Assembly (NCBI GenBank): GCA_023548195.1
Contig: JAJHZJ010000399.1
Span: 7,011,100 to 7,075,099, forward strand
DNA: 64,000 bases
Source of the DNA: Bettongia penicillata ogilbyi
Taxonomy: Eukaryota; Chordata; Mammalia; Diprotodontia; Potoroidae
Direction: 5' to 3'
Position numbers and translations under genes: made by a program. Below are positions 47,262 through 58,139 of the stretch, piece after piece (position 1 is the stretch's first letter; every line of letters starts with the position of its first letter). The notes under the pieces are model-generated. The model was not told the origin of the DNA, searched no databases, and was given only the letters and a program-made list of their open reading frames with translations.

Positions 47262-50097
47262 GGTGGACCCAAGATGGTGGAGTAGAAAGACTCACATATG
47301 CTAGCTCCGAACCCACAGCCCATATATTTCCGGCAAGAAGAACACCCCACAAATTGTAGATCACTGCAAGGCATGCAGACACACAGTGAAAAAGATCTCC
47401 GTTCCAGAGAGCCTTGGAGAGCCATGCCCAGGGTCCATCGTGCCCCGGAAAGTGGACCTCACCCCTGAGCTGTCCTGGCCATGCGGCCAAGAGGAGCATA
47501 TCCAAGCAGGCTTCAGGCTTCAGGGACGGAACCTCCATCAGCCACGAAGGTTCCCTCTGCCCACAGATGCTACAGATCAGTGAGAGAGACATCTGGACTG
47601 GCCAAAAGGGGAGCAGGCTGTCTCCATGGCTCAGGTCCCCTCCGGAGGCAGTGGCTGAGGGAGCGGTAGAGGCAGCGGCAGAGGCAGTGGAGGCCCCCGG
47701 GACTCCGGGACCAGCAGGCAGAAGTTGAGGGCCATTACCGAAGGTCTCTGCATAAATCCCCTGAGGAAACTGAGCCTGGGAGGCTGCCCTGCCCCCAACC
47801 AAGCACGAGAACTAAAGATCACATTGAATAGCAGCTCCACCTGCCACAGAAAGCCCATTTGAATCTCAGAACTCAAGCACTAGCTGGGCGGATCTAGACG
47901 GGGTTGGACAGGAATCTCAGAAGTCAAGTAGCTGGCTGGGAAAATGCCCAGAAAAGGGAAGAAAAATAAGACTATAGATAACTTCTTTGAAGGGGTACAG
48001 ACACAAACACTGCCTTTCAATTCTGATGACGAGGAACTATTCTTACCATCAGGGAAAGATGTGGAGGTCAGGGCCTCTGTATCCAAGACATCCCAGGTGG
48101 ATGTACAGTGGGTTCAGGCCATGGAAAAGCTCAAAAAGATTTTGAAAATCAAGTTAGACAGGTGGAGGAAAAACTGGGAAGAGAAATGAGAGAGATGCAA
48201 GAAAAGCATGAAAAACGGGTCAATACCTTGCTAAAGGAGACCTCAAAAAAAATGCTGAAGAAAATAAAACCTTGAAAAATAGGCTCACTCAATTGGCAAA
48301 AGAGGTTCAAAAAGCCAATGAGGAGAAGAATGCTTTCAAAAGCAGAATTATCCAAATGGAAAAAGAGGTTCAAAAGCTCACTGAAGAGAACAGTTCTCTC
48401 AAAATTAGAATGGAACAGATGGAGTCTAATGACTTTCTGAGAAACCAAGAAATCACCAAAAAAAACTAAAAGAATGAAAAATTGGAAGACAATGTGAAAT
48501 ATCTCATTGGAAAAACAACTGACCTGGAAAATAGATCGAGGAGAGACAATTTAAAAAGTCTGGGACTACCTGAAAGTCATGATCAAAAAAAGAGCCTAGA
48601 CATCATCTTCCATGAAATTATCGAGGGAAATTGCCCTGATATTCTACAACCAGAGGGCAAAATTAGGATTGAAAGAACATCAATGACCACCTGAAAGAGT
48701 TACAAAATGGGAAGCTCCTAGGAACATTGTGGCCAAATGCAAGAGTTCCCAGGTCAAGGAGAAAATATTGAAAGCAGCTAGAAAGAAAAAATTCCAGCAT
48801 TGTGGAAATGCAATCAGGATAACTCAAGATCTAGCAGCTTCTACATTAAGGGATTGAAGGGCATGGAATAGGATACTCCAGAAGTCAAAGGAACTAGGAC
48901 TCAAACCAAGAATTACCTACCCAGCAAAACTAAGTATAATACTTCAGGGGAAAATATGGTCTTTCAATGAAACAGAGGACTTTCAAGCATTCTTGATGAA
49001 AAGACCAGAGCTGAAAAGAAAATTTCACTTTCAAACACAAGCATGAGAAGAAACATGAGAAGATAAACAGCAAAGAGAAGTCATAAGGGAAATACTAAAG
49101 TTGAACTGTTTACATTCCTACATGGAAAGACAATATTTGTAACTCTTAAAACTTTTCAGTATCTGAGTAGTTGGTGGGACTACACACACACACATACACA
49201 TACACATGAACATGCATGCACACACATACACATATACACATGCACGCATATACAGAGACAGACAGCACAGAGTGAATTGAATAGGATGGGACCACATCTT
49301 AAAAGAAATTAAGGTAAATGGTGAGAGAGAAATGTAGTGGGAGGAGAGAGGGTGAAATGGAATGGGGTAAATTATATTTCATTCAAGAGGCAAGCAGGAG
49401 ACTTTTTAGTGAAGGGAAAAAGTGGAGAGCTGAGAATAAAAACAAGAAGTTTACCCTCATCACATTTAACTAAAGGAAGGTGTAAAATGCACACTCATTT
49501 TGGTATGAAAAACCTATCTTACAATACAGGAAAGTGGGGGAGAAGGAGACAAGCAAGGGGGGGAGATGATGGTAGGGAGGGCAATGGAGGAAGGGAGCAA
49601 TTTGAAGTCAACACAAGGGGAGGGACAGCATCAAAAGGACAGAATAGAAGCAATGGGGGGCAGTTATAGGATGGAGGGAAATACGGTTAGTCTTACACAA
49701 CACGACTATTATCGAAGTCATTTGCAAAAACTACATAGATAGGGCCTATATTGAATTGCCTGCCTTCCCAAAGGGAATGGGTGGGGAGGGAGGGATGGGG
49801 AGAATTTGGAACTCAAAGTTTTAGGAACAACTGTTTAGTATTGTTCTTGCTACTAGGAAATAAGACATACAGTTAATGGGGAATAGAAAGTTATCTGGCC
49901 CTACAGGACAAAAGAGAAAATGGGGAGAAGAGAAGGGAGGGATGATAGAAGAGAGGACAGATTGGTGATAGGGAAAATTAGAATGTTCGGTGTATTGGAG
50001 TGGGGGGAGGGGATAAAAGAGGAGAAAATTTGGAACCCAAAATTTTGTGAAAATGAATGTAAAAAGTTAAGTAAATAAATTTTTATTAAACAAAAAT
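47262..50097 (+). mobile_element. Complete HAL1 (ORF1-only) element with TSD
   Basis: Starts GGTGGACCCAAGATGGTGG at 47262. A 682-bp leader, ORF1 47944-49046, and a 3' UTR with a CA-rich tract (49180-49265) follow, ending in AAATAAATTTTTATTAAAC with an A-rich tail. The direct repeat AAAGTTTTTTTTTTA occurs at 47247-47261 and 50098-50112 (15 bp, low complexity). The bottom-strand nick site CTTT/AAAA fits the L1 endonuclease. The T-run of the target is the A-tail of the minus-strand element next door. Confidence 0.88.
47944..49046 (+). pseudogene. HAL1 ORF1, frameshifted
   Basis: Open from MPRKGKKNKTIDNFFEGVQ for 81 codons: a basic stretch, NKTIDNFF at residues 8-15, an acidic DSDDEE-like patch and the start of the coiled coil. 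It continues in other frames: 48272-48469 (LAKEVQKANEEKNAFKS heptads) and 48482-48694 (DNVKYLIGKTTDLENRSRRD, then NLKSLGLPESHDQ, the RRM start, and FHEIIEGNCPDILQPEGK). The C-terminal domain ends about 49046. At least four breaks. Confidence 0.9.
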
Positions 50098-50100
50098 AAA

Positions 50101-51436
50101 GTTTTTTTTTTAATTTTTAGTTTTCAACATTCATTTCCACAGAATTTTGAGTTCCAAACTTTTCCCCATCTCTCTCATTCTCCCCACACTAAACCCCCTT
50201 GCATTCCGATTATTCCTTCCCACAATCTTCCCTCCTTTCTATCACACTGCTCTCTTCCTTTATCCTCATCTTCTCTCTTGTATTGTAGGGCAAGATAAAT
50301 TTCTTTACCCCATTACATGTATTTCTTATTTGCCTGTTACATGCAAAAATAATTCTGAACATTGGCTCCTAAAAATTTGAGCTCCAACTTATCTTCCTTC
50401 CTCCCTTTCCAATCATCCCCACAGAGAAGGAAGGCAATTCAACATAGACTATACATTTGTAGTTTTTCAAACAACTTCTATGATAGTCATATTTGGTAAG
50501 ACTAATTATATTCGCCTCCATGTAATCCTGCCTCCCATTTCTTCTAACCTCTCCTTTGTCCTTGTCCCTCCCCAAAAGAATTTACTTCGATCTACTCCAC
50601 TATGATTTTTAAAGAATTAATTTCTTCAGTGAGCTTTTTAACCTCCTTTTCCATTTGAAAAATTCTGTTTTTGAAGGCATTCTTCTCCTCAATGTCTTTT
50701 TGGACCTCTTTGGCCAATTACGTCAGCCTATTTTTAAGGTGGCATTTTCTTCAGGATTTTTTGGGTCTCCTTTAGCAAACATCGACTCACTTTTCATGAT
50801 TTTCTTGCATTATTCTCATTTCTCTTCCCACTATTTCCCTCCTCATTTTGGTTGCACTGGGTTTGGTTGTGAAAATTTTTTTCAAATTAATGCAGTCAAA
50901 ACTGTCCATTTTGCACTTCATAGTGTTATCTATCACTTGCTTAGTCAAAAATTCTTCCCTTCTCCATAAATCTGATAAATACACTATTGCTTGCTAAACT
51001 AATTTGTTTATATTATCAATCTTCATACCTAGGTCATATACCCATTTGAACTTCATTCTTATGTACATTGTTAGGTATTGGTCTATGCCTAGTTTCTTCC
51101 ATACTGTTATCCAGTTTACCCAGCAATGTTGGTCAAACAGAGCTCTTATCCCAGAAGCTGGGGAGCTTGGGTTGATCAAACAGTCCATTGCTATATTCAT
51201 TACCTGCTGTGTCTTGAGTACCTAGCCTATTCCACTTGTCTATCCTTCTGTTTCTTACCCAGTACCAAGTGGTTTTTGATAATTGCTTCTTTACAATGCA
51301 ATTTGAAATCTGGCAGAGCTAGGCCACCTCTCCTAGCATTTCTTTTCCTTGGTTCCCGGGATAATCTGGACCTTTTGTTCTTCCAGATGAATTTTTATAT
51401 TATCTTTTTTCCAGCTGTAGAAAATAATTATCTGGA
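50101..51436 (-). mobile_element. Chimeric retroelement: L1 ORF2 piece joined to HAL1 ORF1 and 3' UTR
   Basis: Read on the minus strand: 51436-50845 is an internal part of L1 ORF2 (post-RT region, collinear with 28130-28740 of the full-length L1). It then passes directly into HAL1 ORF1 coiled coil (about 50840-50600), then skips the rest of ORF1 into the HAL1 3' UTR (about 50590-50110) and an A-tail (T-run) at 50102-50111. The ORF2/ORF1 junction lies in a CTTCCCA stretch (50824-50830) common to both parents. In no L1 does ORF2 precede ORF1, so this is a joined product. Confidence 0.8.
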
Positions 51437-54245
51437 ACCAGAGGAACCAAGATGCAGAGTAGAAAGATACACATATGCTAATGCCTAACCCACAGCCCAT
51501 AAAATACCTGTAAAGAAGAACTGCCAACAAATGCCAGAGCAGCAGAAGTGACACACCAACGGAGTGGAGGAGATTTCTGTTCCAGAGAGACCTGAAAAAT
51601 GGGCACGAAAGGTACATCATGCACTGGACTTGGAGTAGTGCCCAGCCCTGCCTTGGCCGCATGGCAGCAAAAGGAGCAGACCCGAGCAGGCTTCAGGGTC
51701 AGAATCTCCAGCAGCCACACAGGTGTCTCCACCCACAGGCACCAAACGTCAGTGAGAGGGCCTTTTCTGCTAGCTTAGAGGGGAGTTCGGTGTCTCCATA
51801 ACTCAGGACCCCTCAGGAGGAAACAGCAGAGGCAGCAGTGGACAGGCACTCCCAAAGCAGACAGGAGCTTGGATCCATTGTTGAAGGTCTCCACATAAAC
51901 ACCCTGACTGAACTGAGCCCCATGTGGTGGCCCTGCCCCCACCTGAGCACCTGATTTTAATCTCACACTGAATAGTCACCTTGACCCCACTGAAAACCCT
52001 GGGGCTGGGAAGCAATATTTGAATCTCAAACCCCAAGCACTGGCTGGAAAGATATGGAGGTGAGGTGGGCGTGGAGAGGCAACTCAGAAGTCAAGTAACT
52101 GGTTGGGGAAATGCCCAGAAAAAGGGGGGGAAAATAAGACCATAGAAGGTTACTTTCTTGGTGAACAGATATCTCCTCCCAACTTTTCAGATGACAAAGA
52201 ACAATGCTTACCATCGGGGAAAGACATAGAACTCAAGGCTTCTGTATCCCAAATATCCAAAATAAATATTCAATGGGCTCAGACCATGGAAGAGCTCAAA
52301 AAAGATTTTGAAAATCAAGTTAGACAGCTGGAGGAAAAACTGGGAAGAGAAATGAGAGAGATGCAAGAAAAGCAAGAAAAGTAGGTCAGCACCTACTAAA
52401 AGAGAGTCAAAAAAATGCTGAAGAAAATAACAGCTTGAAAAATAAGCTAACTCAATTGGAAAAAGAGGTTCCAAAAGGCAATTAGGAGAAGAATGCTTTA
52501 AAAAGCAAAATTAGCCAAATGGAAAAGAAAGTTCAAAAGATCACTGAGGAAAACAGTTCTTTAAAAATTATAATGGAACAGATGGAGGCTAATGACCTTA
52601 TGAGAAACCAAGAAAACACAAAACAAAACCAAAAAAATGAAGAAATGGAAGATAATGCGAAATATCTCATTGGAAAAACAACTGACCTGGAAAATAGATC
52701 CAGGAGAGACAATTTAAAAAGTCTGGGACTATCTGAAAGCCATGATCAAAAAAAGAGCCTAGACATCAACTTTCATGAAATTATCAAGGAAAACTGCCCT
52801 GAGATTCTAGAACCAGAGGGCAAAATAAGTATTGAAGGAATCCATCGATCACCACCTGAAAGCGATCCAAAAAGAGAAACTCCTAGGAACATTGTGGTCA
52901 AATTCCAGAATTCCCAGGTCAAGGAGATAATATTGGCAAGCAGCTAGAATAAAACAATTCCAGCATTGTGGAAATACAATCAGGATAGCACAAGATCTAG
53001 TAGCTTCTACATTAAGGGATCGAAGGGTGCGGAATAGGATATTCCAGAAGTCAAAGGAACTAGGACTCAAACCAAGAATCACCTACCCAGCAAAACTGAG
53101 TACAATACTTCAGGGGAAAATATGGTCTTTCAATGAAACAGAGGACTTTCAAGCATTCTTGATGAAAAGACCAGCGCTGAAAAGAAGATTTGACTTTCAA
53201 ATACAAGAATGAGAAGAAGCATGAAAAAGTAAACAGCAAAGAGAAGTCATAAGGGACTTAGCAAAGTTGAACTGTTTACATTACTACATGGAAAGACAAT
53301 ATTTGTAACTCTTGAAACTTTTCCGTATCTGTGTAGTTGGTGGGATTACACATACATGCACACACGTGCATGCACACACAGGCACACACACATACACACA
53401 TGCACACACACACATAGAAAGAGAGTAAAGAGTGACTTGAATCGGATGGGATCATATCTTTAAAAAATGAAGTTAAGCAGTGAAAGAGTAATATATTGGG
53501 AATAGAGGGGGAGAAATGGAATAGCGCAAATTATCTGTCATAGAAGAGGCAGGTAGGAGACTTTTTAGTGGAGGCAAAAGGAAGGGAGCTGTGGGAAAAG
53601 CATGAAGTTTACTCTGATCACATTCGACTAAAGGAAGGAATAAAATGCCCACTCATTTTGGTATAAAAACCTATCTTACAATACAGGAAAGTGGGGGAAA
53701 AGGGATAAGCAGAGTAGGGGTGATGATAGAAAGGAAGGCAATGGGAGGAGGGAGGAATTTGAAATCAGCACTCTTGGGGAGGGGCAGGATCAAAAGACAG
53801 AATAGAAGCAATGGGAGGTAGGATAGGATGGAGGGAATTATAGTTTCTCTTACACAACACAACTATTATGGAAGTCATTTGCAAAACTACACTGCTATGT
53901 CCTATATTGAATTGCCTGCCTCCCAAAGGGAATGGGTGGGGAGGGAGGGATAGGGAGAAGTTGGAACTCAAAGCTTTAGGAACAACTGTTCCGTATTGTT
54001 CTTGCTACTAGGAAATAAAAAATTCAGGAATGAAGAATAGAATGTTATCTGGCTCTACAGTACAAAAGAGAGGATGGGAGAAGGGAAGGGAAGGATGATA
54101 GAAGAGAGGGTGGGTTGATGATAGGGGAAATGAAAATGCTTGTTGTATTGCGGTGGAGGGAGAGGACAAATGGAGAGAAAATTTGGAACCCAAAATTTTG
54201 TGAAAATGAATGTAAAAAGTTACATAAATAAGTTTAAATTAAAAA
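51437..54245 (+). mobile_element. HAL1 (ORF1-only) element, near complete
   Basis: Starts about 51437 with AACCAGAGGAACCAAGATGC. A leader of about 670 bp, ORF1 52111-53212, and a 3' UTR with a CA-rich tract (53350-53418) follow, with an A-tail at 54240-54250. Layout and length equal the other HAL1 copies. No TSD found; its left end abuts the minus-strand chimera. Confidence 0.88.
52111..53212 (+). pseudogene. HAL1 ORF1, frameshifted
   Basis: The expected start is at 52111, but a G-run (52125-52131) changes the frame. In the frame 52103-52384 the protein reads ENKTIEGYFLGEQ, an acidic DDKE patch, SGKDIELKASVSQ and the coiled-coil start. 52519-52947 is a 142-codon piece with coiled coil, NLKSLGLSESHDQ (RRM), FHEIIKENCPEILEPEGK and RNIVVKFQNSQVKE. 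53027-53212 is the C-terminal domain, ending FDFQIQE before TGA. One of the better-preserved HAL1 ORF1 copies. Confidence 0.9.
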
Positions 54246-54550
54246 AAAAATCCTATCGCTGGGGTTGAGGCTGCCTCCTAACTAACTCATCCCAGGGTTT
54301 GCTGCTTTTTGTTTAAGTGGTCCCTAGACTGGATTTGTTTACGCTTCAAATGGATGAACCCTTGTCCTATGATTTTTCTTCAGATCTTCTCCAATTATCC
54401 TAAGGGGCTCGTGTTCTAACCCTATTATTATTTATTTTCAATATTGTATATTTGCCTTGTGGTGCTATTTTATCTCTTTCATGGAGAAAAATCTTGAGAG
54501 CTTGAAAATTTCTGAATTATCCCACCATCTCCCCCAAATGAATCTCTTTA
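54246..54550. other. Unassigned DNA
   Basis: No recognised repeat or gene. Confidence 0.45.
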
Positions 54551-55209
54551 ATATTTTGAGAGGAGATGGACATTCAATGAAAAAATGGACTTTCAAACTT
54601 TCCTGATTAAAAGAATACAGAGATGAATGGAAAAAACAGAACTTCAAATACAAAGGAAGTATAAAAATTTAAAAAGGAAAGAAAATAAAAACATGTTATT
54701 AAATAAATTTACACTGTATACATCCCTATATGTGAAAATGTTAGTGGTAACTCTTTAGAACTGAGTCGTTATTTACCTGAAAAGGGTATACATAGACAGA
54801 ATGTGTGGGTATAAGTTGACTTTGATGTCATGCTAAAAAATTATTTAATTAAAGGGTGCAAAAACCCCTGAATCTACTGGAAGAAAAGGAGGAGGCAGAC
54901 AAAGGTATATTGTATTGCATGATAAGGCACAAAGACTCATTATAGTGGAAGACAAGAAGAGAGGGAGGTGAGCATTGTTTAAACCTTACTCTCATCAAAT
55001 TTGACTCAAAGAGGGAATAATATACACTGTCAGTTGGGTATAGTATATCTTACTGCATAGAAAGTAGGAGGGAAAAGGGGAAATGAAAGAGAGGGCAGCT
55101 CGTGGAAGGGAGGGTAGTTTGAGGAGGATGGTGGTGGGAAGTAAAACACTTGTGAGGCTGGTAGAGGTACAAGGAAGGAGAAAAATCTAAATGGGAGTGG
55201 GATAGGATG

Positions 55210-55379
55210 TACAGAAAGACACAGTAATCATAACTGTAAATATGAATGGATGATCTCTCGCTTAAAACAGAATGAAATATCAGAGTGGATTAAAATCCGT
55301 AATCTTATAATAAATCACTTATAAAAAACTCATCTGAAGCAGAGAGATACACAAGGAGTAAGGTAAAAACTTGGGGCAG

Positions 55380-55431
<52 letters not shown>

Positions 55432-57510
55432 TATATAAATATTTATACACACACATATATATATACACGTATATATGTATATATACACATACATACACAC
55501 ACATACACACATACATATGCATATATATATATATATTGAATATACATCAGCTGAAGTTAAAAAAAAGGCAGGGCTAGCAAACTTGATCTCACACATAACA
55601 AAAACAAAAATACATCTATTTAAAAGAGATAAGGAAGGAAAATACCTCCTGCTAAAAGGTACCATAGATCATGAAGTAATATGTTTACTAAAATATATGC
55701 AAAAATGGTATAGCATCTGAATTCTTAGGAGAATTTCCAAGAAGATCAGGGAAAGAGGTGAAACAAGAATGTCTATTATCATCATTGCTATTCAATATTA
55801 TACTAGAAATGTTACCTTTAGCAAGGAGAAGAAAAAGAAATTGAAGGAATTAGAATAGGAAATGAAGGAACAAAGCTGTTACACTTTGCAGATGATATGA
55901 TGAAATACTTAGAAAATCCTTGAGAAGAAATTAAAAACCTGCTTCAGATTATTAACAACTTTAGCAAAATATAAAATCAAGTCAAGTAAACCTTTGGCAT
56001 TTCTATATACTAATAACTAAACCTAATAGACAGAAATGGAGAAATTACATTTAAATTACCTGTAGACAATGTATTGTATTTGGGTATTTACTTGGCAAGA
56101 TAACCACAAGAACGATGTGAACACAATTACAAAGCACTTTTCACACAAATCAAGTCAGATACGAATAGTTGGAAAAATATCAGTTGCTCATGGGTAGTCC
56201 CAGTTAACATAATAAAAATGAAAATTCTACCTAAATTAATTTATTTATTCAGTGCCATACCCATCAAATTATCAAAAATTAATTTATAGATCTGGAAGTG
56301 TACTAACAATAATACTAACTAAATTCATCTGGAAGAAGAACAGATCCAGAAAATCTAGGGCATTAATGACAAGAAAAACAAAGGAAGTTGGCCTAGCCAT
56401 ATCAGGTCAAAAATTGTATTATAAAGCAGCAATCATCAAAACTTTTTGGTGCTACCTAAGGAAGAGGGTGGTGGATCAGTGGAAAAAGTCAAATACACAA
56501 AGCACAGTAGTCAATGACTACAGTAATCAAATGTTTGATAAACTGAAAGACTCCAGCTTCTGGAATACAAAAATCACTATTTCACAAAAATTTCTGGGAA
56601 AACCAGAAAAAAGTATGGCAGACAATATACATAAACCAACATCTTACCAAATCTTATTTCATCAAGATAAAGTCAAAAAGTGTACACAATTAAGACATAA
56701 AGGGTGATACTATAATCAAATTAGGAGAGATTGACTAGTTTACATGTCAAATTTATGGAGAAGAAAAGAATTGTACAAATAAAGCCAATGCAACCTATAT
56801 TGGGGGAAAAAAAAAACAGATAACTTGGAAACAATTTTTACAACCAGTCTTAAGTAAAGGCTTCATTTCTAAAATATATGCAGAATTGAGATAAATTTGG
56901 AAGAATACAAGTCATTATCCAATTGATGAATGGTCAAAAAATAAGAACAGGAAGTTTTCAGAGGAAGAAATTAATGATATCTATAGTCACAGGACAAAAC
57001 GCTCTAAATCACTATTGATTAGAAAATTGCAGGTCGAAACAACTATGAGATATCATCTCACCCCTATAAGACTGGTCAACATGACAAAATAAGAAAATGA
57101 TAAGCGCTGGCGAAGATGTGGGAAAAGTGGGACACTTATGTATTGTTGCTGGAGTTGTGAACTGATCCACCCTGATTCTGGAGAGCAATTTGGAGCTATG
57201 CCCAAAAGGCAAACAAATTCTGCAAACCCTTTGATTCACTACTTGATGTATATCCCATAGAGATCATAAAAGAGTACAATAACTCATATGTATAAAAATA
57301 TTTATAGCAGCTCTTTCTGTGCTGGCAAAAAGTGGAAATTGTGGGGCTGCAAAACTATGGGGGAATGGCTGAACAAATTGTGGTATTTGAATGTAATGGA
57401 ACACTATTTTTCCTTAAGAAATGATAAGCAAGCAGATTTCAGACAAACCAATAAAGTCTTACAGGAACTGATGATGAGGGAACTGAGCAGAACCAGGAGA
57501 ACATTGTAAA
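55210..57510 (+). pseudogene. L1 ORF2 remnant (EN start fused to RT and C-terminus)
   Basis: The endonuclease piece reads ADVKKKAG-like and LFKRDKEGKYLLLKGTID (about 55540-55675). The RT box is FADDMMKY (about 55888-55911). The thumb region is open at 56252-56707 (151 codons; KLYYKAAIIKTFWCYLRKRVVDQW). The C-terminal piece is 57288-57509. Frameshifts and a 71-bp deletion (at 56772/56773) inactivate it. Confidence 0.85.
55382..55560. repeat. (TA)n / CATA compound microsatellite
   Basis: A TA run at 55383-55424, then mixed TATACA/CATACA tracts to about 55535, inside the L1 endonuclease coding region. Confidence 0.95.
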
Positions 57511-57623
57511 GAGTAATAGCAACATTGTGTAATGACCAACTGTGTTAGACTTAGCTCTTCTCAACAACGCAATGATCTAAGATGATTGCCAAAGACAAAT
57601 GTGTCTTCCAGAGAAGAAAGAGA

Positions 57624-57854
57624 CGTAAGACATAAAGGGTGATACTATAATCAAATTAGGAGAGATTGACTAGTTTACATGTCAAATCTATGGAGAAGAA
57701 AAGAATTCATGACCAAATAAGAGAGGGATATTGTGAAATGCAAAATTTATAACTGATTACTTTGAATTAAAAAGGTTTGTACAAATAAAGCCAATGCAAC
57801 CTATATTAGGAAAAAAAAAAAACAGATAACTTGGAAACAATTTTTACAACCACT
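57624..57854 (+). repeat. Local templated insertion: second copy of an ORF2 segment
   Basis: 57626-57852 repeats 56691-56846 of the same L1 in the same orientation. The two flanking blocks are almost identical. A 71-bp stretch (57708-57778) is present only in this second copy. It sits in the 3' UTR between two copies of AGAAGAAAGAGA (57612-57623 and 57855-57866). The copied segment is internal to ORF2, with no A-tail. Confidence 0.85.
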
Positions 57855-58139
57855 AGAAGAAAGAGAAAGAACTATGGAATCTGAGCACAGATCAAAGCAT
57901 ACTATTTTCTCTCTTTTTTTTCTTTCTTGTGGTGTTTCCCTTTTGTTTTTTTTTTCTTTTTTCATACATGACTAATATAGAAATGTGTTTAATATGATCC
58001 TACATACAGAGCTTATATCAGATTGTGTGCTATATTGTTAAGGGGGGAAGGATGGGAGGGGCAAAATTTAGGACTCACAAATTTATAGAAATTAAAGCTG
58101 AAAGTCAAAAATCAACAAATAAATTTAAAATAGACAAAC

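Larger units (their letters stand above)
54555..58135 (+). mobile_element. L1 with internal deletion
   Basis: The ORF1 C-terminus (54560-54660), inter-ORF region and ORF2 endonuclease start (about 55215-55330, TVNMNG-like) are followed by a TA microsatellite and endonuclease residues up to about 55710. RT palm sequence begins directly at about 55735. By comparison with the full-length copy roughly 1.5-2 kb of the endonuclease-RT region are missing. The C-terminus and 3' UTR follow to the tail near 58135. It also carries the local insertion described at 57624-57854. Confidence 0.85.
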
